Shown: positions 1-6,432 of the stretch, in pieces
How positions within the stretch are numbered: position 1 is the first letter of the stretch
Layout of the letters: each line of letters opens with the position of its first letter
Assembly: GCA_937888905.1 (NCBI GenBank)
Contig: CALATA010000017.1
Location: 186,001 to 250,000 of the forward strand
Direction of reading: 5' to 3'
From: Terrimonas sp937888905
Lineage (GTDB): Bacteria > Bacteroidota > Bacteroidia > Chitinophagales > Chitinophagaceae
DNA length: 64,000 bases
Translations under genes and position numbers: made by a program
Notes under the pieces: generated by a model
Told to the model about the DNA's origin: nothing
Database searches by the model: none
What the model saw: the letters and a program-made list of their open reading frames with translations, nothing else

Positions 1-558
1 CGGGGACAATATGATAAAACGGCCCCGGTGTTCTGGGCCAGCGGAGCGGCTTTGTTTATCCGTTCGGCGGTGTTTCATGGCGCAGGTGGTTTTGATGAAT
101 ATTTCTTTGCCCACCAGGAAGAAATCGATCTCTGCTGGCGGGTGCAGCTAGCGGGTCACCGCGTGTTTGCGTGTCCGGTATCCGTTGTATATCATGTGGG
201 CGGAGGTACGTTGCCGCGGGGTAATTCCAGAAAAACCTACCTCAATTTCCGGAACAACCGGATCATGCTGTCGAAAAATCTGTCGTGGCAGGAAAAGCTG
301 TGGGTAATGCCGTTCAGGTATATGCTGGATGCGGTGTCGGCCTGGAAAGGGTTACTGACCGGAGATGGCGGATATTTTGTGGCAATTGTGCGGGCGCATA
401 TGTCGTACGTGAAATGGCGTTTGTTCAAAAGGCACCTGAGTGTGTTTCCGAAAGAGCGTGGCCGGCCGGTGGAAGGACGGTTCAAAGGCAACCTGGTGTG
501 GCTGCATTTTGTGAAAAAGAAAAAAATCTTTGCAGAAATTGTTAAAAAAGAGGCGTGA
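1..558 (+). CDS. Family 2 glycosyltransferase, C-terminal part (gene begins before the window)
   Basis: The reading frame is open from base 1 to the TGA at 556-558, about 185 codons; the GTG at 28 is internal and not a start. The visible part has the hallmarks of the second half of a GT2 enzyme of the rhamnosyltransferase-like group: a hydrophobic FWASGAALFIR stretch, then GGFDEYFFAHQEEIDLCWR, which carries the acidic ED-like pair and the catalytic-site xDLCWR motif, followed by a basic amphipathic tail. Known members transfer sugars from nucleotide donors during surface glycan synthesis at the inner membrane. The donor and acceptor cannot be told from this fragment. It sits alone, about 18 kb from the polysaccharide cluster. 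Confidence 0.8.
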   Translation, partial: RGQYDKTAPVFWASGAALFIRSAVFHGAGGFDEYFFAHQEEIDLCWRVQLAGHRVFACPVSVVYHVGGGTLPRGNSRKTYLNFRNNRIMLSKNLSWQEKLWVMPFRYMLDAVSAWKGLLTGDGGYFVAIVRAHMSYVKWRLFKRHLSVFPKERGRPVEGRFKGNLVWLHFVKKKKIFAEIVKKEA

Positions 559-575
559 TTATTCGTTGAACCTCT

Positions 576-583
576 TATTTTTG
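576..583 (+). promoter_or_regulatory. Bacteroidota-type -7 box
   Basis: TATTTTTG matches the TAnnTTTG consensus of Bacteroidota sigma-A promoters and lies 17 bases before the ATG at 601. No clear -33 TTTG is visible at the usual spacing, so this is a motif call only. Confidence 0.45.
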
Positions 584-600
584 CACCATAAATTTTGGGT

Positions 601-819
601 ATGGCTCATACGGAAGAATATCAACATGAATTAGAGAAAATCCAGGATCGTGACTTTGCTCATAACTGGGTATCTTCTTCTGCTTTTATATTTTATTTGA
701 GCGTGGCATGTATTGTTGCGTTTTCGTTTGGCGGTTGTTACCAACTGTATACGAAGCGTTACCACAAGCAGAATGTGACCATTCAGGAGAGCACTTTGTA
801 CACGCCGAAGTACAAGTAA
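601..819 (+). CDS. Small single-pass membrane protein
   Basis: A 72-residue protein; I take the ATG at 601, two codons into the open frame, because the upstream TTG at 595 has no support. Residues 1-22 are charged and predicted cytoplasmic, residues about 24-48 form one hydrophobic membrane segment, and the tail is short and polar. The gene has its own -7 box (576-583) and a weak terminator-like hairpin after the stop. No domain is recognised and no function is proposed. It lies between the glycosyltransferase and tRNA-Gly and has no operon partner. Confidence 0.65.
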   Translation: MAHTEEYQHELEKIQDRDFAHNWVSSSAFIFYLSVACIVAFSFGGCYQLYTKRYHKQNVTIQESTLYTPKYK

Positions 820-824
820 AAAAT

Positions 825-850
825 AAAAAAACTTCGTAAAAAGTTTTTTA
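825..850 (+). terminator. Weak A/T-rich terminator-like hairpin
   Basis: An A-run ending in ACTT (825-834) can pair with AAGT followed by a T-run (841-850) around the loop CGTAAA. The stem is almost all A-T, so termination would be weak. It lies just after the small membrane protein. Confidence 0.4.
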
Positions 851-866
851 GAAAGTAACAAACTCC

Positions 867-874
867 TATTTTTG
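867..874 (+). promoter_or_regulatory. Bacteroidota-type -7 box upstream of tRNA-Gly
   Basis: TATTTTTG is a perfect TAnnTTTG match 59 bases before the mature 5' end of tRNA-Gly, a plausible distance for a tRNA leader. The bases between (875-933) hold no other feature. Confidence 0.5.
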
Positions 875-933
875 CAACCCCTTAGTTCTTTGGCCGCCAA
901 TAGTTGATTAGTTGATGATTGGCAGTTAGTTAT

Positions 934-1006
<73 letters not shown>

Positions 1007-1011
1007 CTAAG

Positions 1012-1036
1012 ATCCCGCTTCGGCGGGATTTTTTTT
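1012..1036 (+). terminator. Rho-independent terminator after tRNA-Gly
   Basis: The stem ATCCCGC (1012-1018) pairs perfectly with GCGGGAT (1023-1029) around the tetraloop TTCG and is followed by a run of eight T. If efficient, the downstream tRNA-Leu needs its own promoter. Confidence 0.9.
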
Positions 1037-1062
1037 GACTGGTAGTAATTCATCAGTCTGTA

Positions 1063-1506
1063 GCCCTGGTGGTGAAATTGGTACCCCGAAGCTTCGGGGA
1101 CGCAGGACAGAATTCAAATGGCTCCTGCAGCCAGTTATCGAACAGGGATAAAGTTCTAAGAATAATAACCACTGCCCTGGTGGTGAAATTGGTACCCCGA
1201 AGCTTCGGGGACGCAGGACAGAATTCAAATGGCTCCTGCAGCCAGTTATCGAACAGGGATAAAGTTCTAAGAATAATAACCACTGCCCTGGTGGTGAAAT
1301 TGGTACCCCGAAGCTTCGGGGACGCAGGACAGAATTCAAATGGCTCCTGCAGCCAGTTATCGAACAGGGATAAAGTTCTAAGAATAATAACCACTGCCCT
1401 GGTGGTGAAATTGGTACCCCGAAGCTTCGGGGACGCAGGACAGAATTCAAATGGCTCCTGCAGCCAGTTATCGAACAGGGATAAAGTTCTAAGAATAATA
1501 ACCACT
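1063..1506 (+). repeat. Four identical 111-bp tandem repeats, each a tRNA-Leu pseudogene-like unit
   Basis: Units start at 1063, 1174, 1285 and 1396, and I see no base differences between them. Each begins with the exact first 21 nt of the intact tRNA-Leu that follows at 1507, ending at GGTA in the D-loop. The next three tRNA bases (GAC) are replaced by the 16-nt palindrome CCCCGAAGCTTCGGGG. tRNA identity resumes for ACGCAGGAC and then decays. Each unit can also form GCAGGA/TCCTGC and TTATC/GATAA hairpins, and CCCTG near the start can pair with CAGGG late in the unit, giving a tRNA-like closed shape. The unit is 37 codons long, so long open frames through it are an artefact. No promoter is evident. 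Confidence 0.95.
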
Positions 1507-1592
1507 GCCCTGGTGGTGAAATTGGTAGACACGCAGGACTTAAAATCCTGTTTGCAGCAATGCAAGTGCCGGTTCGACCCCGGCCTGGGGCA
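1507..1592 (+). tRNA. tRNA-Leu(UAA)
   Basis: An 86-nt class II tRNA. The acceptor stem GCCCTGG pairs with CTGGGGC at 1585-1591 (one G-T and one T-G pair) with A1592 as discriminator. The anticodon stem CAGGA/TCCTG encloses CTTAAAA, giving anticodon TAA. There is a long variable arm, TTTGCAGCAATGCAAG, as expected for leucine tRNA, and a canonical T-arm GCCGG-TTCGACC-CCGGC. CCA is not encoded. It is the only intact copy in a field of partial copies: four 5' fragments upstream and one 3' fragment downstream. Confidence 0.97.
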
Positions 1593-1608
1593 CAAGCTTT
1601 AAAACCTT

Positions 1609-1636
1609 CCCTCGCAGCAATGCGGGGGTTTGTTTT
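1609..1636 (+). terminator. Rho-independent terminator after tRNA-Leu
   Basis: CCCTCGCA (1609-1616) pairs with TGCGGGGG (1621-1628) around GCAA, followed by TTTGTTTTATT. A sibling hairpin with compensating base changes follows the displaced tRNA copy at 2106-2125, showing that the structure was part of the duplicated unit. Confidence 0.85.
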
Positions 1637-1683
1637 ATTATCTACTCACACTTCTTCCTTCCAGAAGGTCTAAAAATCAGACA

Positions 1684-1983
1684 ATGGACTTTTCTGTGTA
1701 TATCCTCTTTTCCGAAAAACTTGCGAAGTTTTATATCGGCACTACCGATAATGTTGACAAAAGATTACTGGAACATAACACTGGCAAGTATAAAACAGCT
1801 TTCAGCACAAAAGGAATTCCATGGACTTTGTTCATGAACATACCATGTAGTTCAAGTAAGCAGGCTTACGATTTGGAGGCGTTCATTAAGAAAATGAAAT
1901 CAGCCAACTTTGTCCGCAGGTTGAAGAAGCAACCGGAAATAATTTCATCTGTGCTGGAAAAACTAGAGAGCCATAAAAGGTAA
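1684..1983 (+). CDS. Small GIY-YIG domain nuclease
   Basis: A 99-residue protein; the ATG at 1684 is chosen because homology-like sequence starts there (VYIL at residues 5-8). The YIG half of the signature is FYIGTTDN, followed by KRLLEHN with the conserved arginine, a KTA motif, and DLEAFIKKMKS carrying the likely metal-binding glutamate. This is the stand-alone GIY-YIG type (UPF0213/COG2827-like, about 90-100 residues), related to the UvrC and homing endonuclease catalytic domain. It directly follows tRNA-Leu and its terminator. Its stop codon (TAA, 1981-1983) lies inside the GGTAAAC start of the displaced tRNA-Leu 3' fragment, so gene and tRNA fragment share bases. A decayed second copy lies downstream. 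A role in moving the tRNA-linked unit is my inference. Confidence 0.85.
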   Translation: MDFSVYILFSEKLAKFYIGTTDNVDKRLLEHNTGKYKTAFSTKGIPWTLFMNIPCSSSKQAYDLEAFIKKMKSANFVRRLKKQPEIISSVLEKLESHKR

Positions 1984-2086
1984 ACACGCAGCCCCGAGGC
2001 TTCGGGGTTAAAATCCTGTTTGCAGCAATGCAAGTGCCGGTTCGACCCCGGCCTGGGACTTCGTCCCGAACCTTCGGGATGCGGCA
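1979..2086 (+). pseudogene. Displaced 3' portion of tRNA-Leu(UAA), interrupted by palindromes
   Basis: From GGTA at 1979 the sequence follows tRNA-Leu from its D-loop to its 3' end, with two interruptions. GAC in the anticodon stem is replaced by the 16-nt palindrome CCCCGAGGCTTCGGGG (1992-2007). The acceptor 3' strand is split after CCTGGG by two hairpins: GGGAC-TTC-GTCCC (2055-2067) and TCCCGAA-CC-TTCGGGA (2064-2079). Variable arm and T-arm are unchanged. There is no 5' half here, so it cannot yield a tRNA. After it, CACAAGCTTTAAAA matches the flank of the intact gene. Confidence 0.9.
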
Positions 2087-2105
2087 CAAGCTTTAAAAAA
2101 TACAA

Positions 2106-2134
2106 CCCTCGCAACGATGTGAGGGTTTGTTGTT
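2106..2134 (+). terminator. Second copy of the tRNA-Leu terminator
   Basis: CCCTCGCA (2106-2113) pairs with TGTGAGGG (2118-2125) around ACGA, followed by TTTGTTGTTTTA. Relative to the copy at 1609 the right arm differs but pairing is kept by T-A and wobble changes. Confidence 0.75.
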
Positions 2135-2181
2135 TTATTTCTGCATTCCTTCTTCCTTCCAGCAGGTCTAAAAATCAAACA

Positions 2182-2430
2182 ATGGGCTTTTCTGTGTATA
2201 TACTCTTTCCGAAAAACCTGGGAAGTTTTATATCGGTACTTCCGACAATGCAATACATCAAAGGAAAAAACTACTTTCAGCAAAAAGGCATGCCCCGGAC
2301 ATAACATACATTTCGAGTGAACATGCCTATAAGTTGGAATCGTTTATTAAGAAAATGAACCTGGCAACATCTATTCGCCGGTTAAAAGACAATCCCGAAA
2401 TTATTTCTTCATTATTGAAAAAAAAGACCC
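2182..2430 (+). pseudogene. Decayed second GIY-YIG nuclease gene
   Basis: The leader (AGGTCTAAAAATCAAACAATGG) and first codons match the gene at 1684 closely: MGFSVYILF against MDFSVYILF. A one-base loss near 2235 shifts the frame just before the YIG motif, the middle is shortened, and the C-terminal half reappears in another frame from about 2334 (ESFIKKMNLATSIRRLKDN, matching AFIKKMKSANFVRRLKKQ). The copy farther from the tRNA is thus the older, broken one. Confidence 0.85.
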
Positions 2431-2459
2431 CGGGTAATACAAAACTACTTCCCATCACA

Positions 2460-3467
2460 CTATTCCCAGGTTTGACTCCTCAGCAAATCCGCCAACTGGT
2501 CTGTCGTCATCGATTCATCATAGCCCTGCAGGTTTTGCAGAAAGAAATACCTTTTTTGCCTTAAAGAATAAACGGAAGTTTTTCTAAAGTCAGTAGGATA
2601 AAATTTATCAACTAAATAGAATTTGTTATTTGTCTGAAGATTGTAGTATGCCGTTTGTTCTACAGTATTTTTAATCCGGTCATATTCTTCAGGACTCAGA
2701 TCCAGCGGCATCTGGTCTGCGCTAACCAGCCTGCCATCTTCATAGTTACACACCACAACTTTAATCACTTTTCCAACCGCTACGATAGATTTATTAAAAT
2801 ACAGGCCCAGATACTTAAATGAAAGATTGTGATTTCTGGATACAGGATCATAATATATCCCATATTTTATGTTTTCCTCCAGTGAGGTGTTTGCCGTAAC
2901 CGCTAAAAGAGTATGTTTTTCAGTCTCAATTAAACCATGCTCCTTACACAATAAAATGTAATCGTCCAACACATCAATCATCTCCACTTCATAGTCAGAT
3001 AGCGTTTCTCTTATTGTTTCAATAACTGTTGAGTAAGTAGTAGAGGCGAGTTCGACAGCTTTATACCTGTCATCGTTCAACGCCTGAATTATCTCTGCTC
3101 GCACATTATCATTAACCTTATTCCTGGATAAGGCCAGAAGAATCTTTTTCCCTGGATTTTTTAAAAGTACATCCAGGTGCCTTTCCAACTGATTAGCGGT
3201 AAAATTATCGTATAGCTTGGTTTCAATTACGATCTTAAAACTGTCCTGTTCAATGACACCGTCCACGACGCTCGAAGAACCTTTTTCCTGCTGCCGGAAA
3301 ACAACGCCAATATTCAATGCCAGTTTGTTCTCTTCCAAAATGGTATTGATGACACGCTCAAACTTTATCCTGTTATACTGATATAACCTGGACAACAACA
3401 ACAAGGTCGAGTTCGTTACCCAATTCTCTTTGCTATCATACCTTTGAAAATAATGAATCCTGCTCAT
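2460..3467 (-). CDS. PD-(D/E)XK nuclease-like protein of unknown role
   Basis: 335 residues from an ATG at 3465-3467. The N-terminal part has the layout of a PD-(D/E)XK nuclease core: D69 in VVDGVI, then a strand ending in E82-T-K84 (IVIETKL), followed by a helix with QLERHLDVL where the family often has a conserved Gln/Lys. The remaining 200 residues show no domain I know. Relatives with this layout include restriction-type and defence-associated proteins and PDDEXK proteins of unknown function, so a DNA- or RNA-directed role is possible but unproven. It stands alone, antisense to the decayed GIY-YIG copy, at the edge of the tRNA hotspot, which suggests accessory cargo. It ends 30 bases from the pseudogene. 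Confidence 0.6.
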   Translation of the reverse strand: MSRIHYFQRYDSKENWVTNSTLLLLSRLYQYNRIKFERVINTILEENKLALNIGVVFRQQEKGSSSVVDGVIEQDSFKIVIETKLYDNFTANQLERHLDVLLKNPGKKILLALSRNKVNDNVRAEIIQALNDDRYKAVELASTTYSTVIETIRETLSDYEVEMIDVLDDYILLCKEHGLIETEKHTLLAVTANTSLEENIKYGIYYDPVSRNHNLSFKYLGLYFNKSIVAVGKVIKVVVCNYEDGRLVSADQMPLDLSPEEYDRIKNTVEQTAYYNLQTNNKFYLVDKFYPTDFRKTSVYSLRQKRYFFLQNLQGYDESMTTDQLADLLRSQTWE

Positions 3468-3614
3468 GTTAGGTTGGCAATTTTTTCCGGAATATATTAA
3501 AATGATGTATAGGTAAAAGGTGTCATTTATTTTGACGATACTGCTCCCCCGCCAATCCTGGAACAGTTATTGCACACCGCACAAAACTTTATTCCAAAAA
3601 CCAACACGCAACAA

Positions 3615-3938
3615 ATGGATAACAAAACGCTTTCCATCGTCTCCTACATTACCATCATCGGATGGCTGATTGCTTATGTCATGGGAAAAGAAAAAATGGA
3701 CAGCCTGCTCCGGTATCACCTCAAACAATCGCTCGGGCTCGGACTGGTCAGTCTCGCCTTCTCCATCTCGCTTAATATCGTAGCCTCTATCGTTCCGGCC
3801 TTAAGCTTTCTGGGTATTATCGGTTATGCCATCATCGTACTCTGGGTGATCGGCATCATCAATGCCGCCAACGGCGAAATGAAACCCATTCCTTTTATCG
3901 GAAAGGCATTCGAAGACAAGTTTTCTTTTATCGGTTAA
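3615..3938 (+). CDS. DUF4870-like small membrane protein
   Basis: 107 residues from the ATG at 3615; upstream in-frame codons contain no better start. Two to three hydrophobic segments (about residues 8-22, 38-60 and 62-82) are separated by a KEKMDSLLRYHLKQSL stretch typical of the DUF4870/TIM-barrel-less membrane family found widely in Bacteroidota, where an RFH(A/L)xQ-like motif follows the first helix. Function unknown; integral to the inner membrane. It is a single-gene unit ended by the terminator at 3966-3992. Confidence 0.75.
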   Translation: MDNKTLSIVSYITIIGWLIAYVMGKEKMDSLLRYHLKQSLGLGLVSLAFSISLNIVASIVPALSFLGIIGYAIIVLWVIGIINAANGEMKPIPFIGKAFEDKFSFIG

Positions 3939-3965
3939 TCAAGATCAATCCTTAGTCTACATCAT

Positions 3966-3992
3966 AAGCAGAAGGCTATCCTTCTGCTTTTT
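3966..3992 (+). terminator. Rho-independent terminator
   Basis: AGCAGAAGG (3967-3975) pairs with CCTTCTGCT (3980-3988) around CTAT, followed by TTTTATT. It ends the DUF4870-like gene and abuts the stop of the convergent gene at 3991. The T-run on the minus side is poor, so I call it for the plus strand only. Confidence 0.85.
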
Positions 3993-4179
3993 ATTGTGCG
4001 CTTTTGAGATTGGACTCAGGCACTACTATCCCGGTGAAAGGTTCTTTAAAATCTATTTCATAGCAGAATATTTTAGACAGTACCCGGCGGATAACGCCGG
4101 TACTTCCCTCGGGAATCGTACCTTTTTTCACGTTGTAATCTCTGGTTAGCTGCACGTGATCATTTTTCTGAAATTTCAT
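3991..4179 (-). CDS. Small protein with SH3-like barrel pattern
   Basis: 62 residues. The short beta-rich sequence (KFQKNDHVQLTRDY, GSTGVIRRVL, YEIDFKEPFTGIVVPESNL) resembles DUF4926-type or other KOW/SH3-like mini-barrels that often accompany toxin-like or unknown proteins. Its ATG overlaps the stop of the upstream lipoprotein gene by one base (TAATG at 4177-4181), so translation is probably coupled in one operon with the two lipoprotein genes. No function is claimed. Confidence 0.6.
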   Translation of the reverse strand: MKFQKNDHVQLTRDYNVKKGTIPEGSTGVIRRVLSKIFCYEIDFKEPFTGIVVPESNLKSAQ

Positions 4180-5291
4180 TATTGAACGGTTAATTGGCTT
4201 TTGTAATAGTTGTATGCTTGCTTCACCGCCTGTATTGCGGCTACTCTTTTCGCCGTGTTGTTGGATGTCAGGTCGTCTTTATAGGCCGCTACTATCGTAA
4301 GAAATGTGTTCGTCAATTTTTCATGCTCCTGTGCCAATGCCGCCGCCTGCTGCCTGTTGGCATCAAGATTTTGCAATTCCGGTACCAGTGGCTCCTCCGT
4401 CGTGCCGCCGGACTTCGCCTGAGCCGGTGCAGGAATAGATATACCTGAAAAATGCTGGATGCTTTGACTAAGCACTTTGAACGATGTCCGGAACGCCTGA
4501 TCCGCATCGAGCCTCACTCCCTTGATCACAAAACTTCCCGGACCATCCATTTTAATGGCGATATCTGAATTGCCTACAACAGTAGTCACTTTCGTACGGT
4601 TGATGCGGGCAGCCTTGTCCGATTTGGCCAGGTTACTTTCGTCATCATAAAATTCCGTCTTGTATTTCTGCCAGAACTGTTCCGGAGCTTTTGCTACATA
4701 AGAGGCCATGCGATCATCGGTGATCGTGTTGCCAAAAATGCCGGCAGGGACTGCCATTGCCTTTATGTCTTCCGTGAGCGTACCGATATTATCAATAACC
4801 GTTTTATCGCGCACACCGGACTCTTCCAGTAATTCCTGCAGGTATTTCTTCAATGCATCGAACTGGCGGTCGTAGGACGCCTGTGTTGCTTCATACTGTG
4901 CACGGAAATCCGAGACTTCACTGTTCAACAGTTTACTCAATGACGTGCGCGTGTCCGTCATTTTACTTTTAAATAAACTCATTTCAGCATTTATAGCGCT
5001 ATCGACCTGCACCATTACGCCGGACAACTGTGATTGATCAAAATTATCGAGCGCAGCCAGCGCACCGCGTACACTGTCGGAGATCAGCTTTGACATATCA
5101 TTGAAAAAGCTTCCGTTGATACGTGTGTTATATGCTTTCAGTTCGCTCTCCAATTTCTGCCTTTGGTATTCGCGGCTTTTCTGCATTTTATCCATGTCGA
5201 ACGCATCAACGCGTACATTCATCGAGGAAAAGCAGGAAGACAGCAGACAGATCGTTGCAAATCCCGTTATCAGTCTTATTTTATTCAGCAT
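4179..5291 (-). CDS. Predicted lipoprotein, 370 residues, helical
   Basis: The N-terminus is a type II signal peptide with lipobox LLSSC, lipidated Cys at residue 20. The body is alpha-helical and coiled-coil-like with many Lys, Glu and Gln (residues about 30-180), then a mixed C-terminal half with a PAPAQAK linker. No known domain is recognised. It is the middle gene of a three-gene minus-strand unit (5930 to 3991): four bases separate it from the upstream lipoprotein and it overlaps the downstream small gene by one base. Two consecutive lipoproteins plus a small barrel protein suggest an envelope complex; this is inference. Confidence 0.7.
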   Translation of the reverse strand: MLNKIRLITGFATICLLSSCFSSMNVRVDAFDMDKMQKSREYQRQKLESELKAYNTRINGSFFNDMSKLISDSVRGALAALDNFDQSQLSGVMVQVDSAINAEMSLFKSKMTDTRTSLSKLLNSEVSDFRAQYEATQASYDRQFDALKKYLQELLEESGVRDKTVIDNIGTLTEDIKAMAVPAGIFGNTITDDRMASYVAKAPEQFWQKYKTEFYDDESNLAKSDKAARINRTKVTTVVGNSDIAIKMDGPGSFVIKGVRLDADQAFRTSFKVLSQSIQHFSGISIPAPAQAKSGGTTEEPLVPELQNLDANRQQAAALAQEHEKLTNTFLTIVAAYKDDLTSNNTAKRVAAIQAVKQAYNYYKSQLTVQ

Positions 5292-5294
5292 GGC

Positions 5295-5930
5295 TTAAAA
5301 ATTAGGTAAAAGCATTTCCGCCGCCGCAGATGCCGCGGGTGATTGCGCTTTTATATTAAGGAGAAATATTTTCAGACTGGTCTTCACTTCGTTCACCGAA
5401 GCACTGTCGCGAAGCGTGGTGATAAAACTATCACCGAGGGCTGTAACGGCCAGGTTGCGCTTTTTGATATCGGTAATCGCGGAAGTAGCCACGGTATTTT
5501 CCTGGATCTTTTCCCGTTGTGATAATCGCATGATCGATCCGAGTATCCGGTCATTTTCCGCGAAAGCACCGATCTGTTCGGATATGGCGTTGCTATTGGT
5601 GGAAAGAATAAGGACCAGCTTTTTGTTGCTGTCGATCCTGAGCTGATCTGCCGTATGATCTTTGGGATCGGTGGTATAAAAACGCACGGACGAAGCATAG
5701 GTGGTATCCTTTTCCACGGGCTGCGACATTTCACCGAAATAACGGTCTACGGCTTTGTCGTCGTAGAAGCCACTCATGTACCGGGCCTTTGAGGCAAAGG
5801 ATTTTTCGTCGATACGCAGCCGGTAATAATTGTTACCACTTTTGAAGTAATGGACTTCGTGACCGGTCTGGCAGGCGGCCAATAGTAAGCAGGCCAGCGC
5901 AGTAATTAGTTTTGGTTTATACGGTATCAT
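5295..5930 (-). CDS. Predicted lipoprotein, 211 residues
   Basis: A type II signal peptide with lipobox LLAAC, Cys at residue 20, is followed by a polar domain without a family I recognise. It is the first gene of the three-gene unit running to 3991, with only four bases to the next lipoprotein. Charged repeats of Ser/Asp and a long helical C-terminal half (residues about 120-211) parallel its neighbour, so the two may interact at the outer membrane. The upstream stretch 5931-6105 has no clear promoter. Confidence 0.7.
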   Translation of the reverse strand: MIPYKPKLITALACLLLAACQTGHEVHYFKSGNNYYRLRIDEKSFASKARYMSGFYDDKAVDRYFGEMSQPVEKDTTYASSVRFYTTDPKDHTADQLRIDSNKKLVLILSTNSNAISEQIGAFAENDRILGSIMRLSQREKIQENTVATSAITDIKKRNLAVTALGDSFITTLRDSASVNEVKTSLKIFLLNIKAQSPAASAAAEMLLPNF

Positions 5931-6105
5931 GTTTTTTGCTTTACCTGAATGAAGAAAAGCGATTCAAGATAAAGCAGATATGACGCTGCAAAGGAGGGTG
6001 TTTTTCCCGGGTATACCCCGTTTTTTCCCGGTGGGGTTTAGTTTCCGGAAAAATCCCCGATTTTTTATCAGGCCGGACAAATACTTTTACGCATATTATT
6101 TTATC

Positions 6106-6432
6106 ATGGAAATGGAATACCTGGTCATTTATACCATCGTCTCTCTTATATTGAGTGCTGTGATTGCTGAAAACATTGGGAAGAGAAAAGAAATTGGTTT
6201 CACGGGCACATTGCTGCTCGGCATTCTTTTGACGCCATTGGTAGCTTTAATCGGAGCCCTCGTCAGTGCACCGTTAGACAAACAACACACAAATCCGGTT
6301 CAAAGCTCAACTCCAACGCCTGGCAACAATATTTCTATTGCTGATGAATTACAAAAGCTCGCCAACCTGCGGGAAAAAGGAATGCTCACTGAGCAGGAAT
6401 ATCAGCAATTAAAAAACAGGATCATCCACTAA
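6106..6432 (+). CDS. SHOCT-domain membrane protein
   Basis: 108 residues from the ATG at 6106 (MEMEYLV). Two hydrophobic helices (about 5-22 and 34-55) are followed by a Pro/Thr linker and a C-terminal SHOCT motif: ADELQKLANLREKGMLTEQE, then YQQLKNRII. SHOCT is a short oligomerisation motif found at the ends of many unrelated proteins. The role is unknown, in the inner membrane. The stop codon directly abuts the left arm of the 16-bp inverted repeat described separately. Confidence 0.75.
   Translation: MEMEYLVIYTIVSLILSAVIAENIGKRKEIGFTGTLLLGILLTPLVALIGALVSAPLDKQHTNPVQSSTPTPGNNISIADELQKLANLREKGMLTEQEYQQLKNRIIH

Noticed and set aside
1143..1155. CAGGGATAA resembling part of a LAGLIDADG homing site
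   Set aside because: Only nine bases match approximately and the nearby nuclease is GIY-YIG, not LAGLIDADG. Taken as coincidence.
1063..1506. Palindromic hexamers GGTACC, AAGCTT, GAATTC and CTGCAG in each unit, like a cloning site
   Set aside because: One or two such hexamers are expected by chance in 111 bases, AAGCTT is part of the natural palindrome, and the array is linked to real tRNA sequence. Vector contamination is not supported.
1063..1592. CRISPR array
   Set aside because: The repeats are contiguous, identical over 111 bases, without spacers, and no Cas gene is present anywhere in the window.
1007..1602. Three long open frames (147-180 codons) through the 111-bp array
   Set aside because: The unit is 37 codons long, so any frame without a stop in one unit stays open in all. 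The protein is a 37-residue repeat with no start signals, and it spans a tRNA gene.
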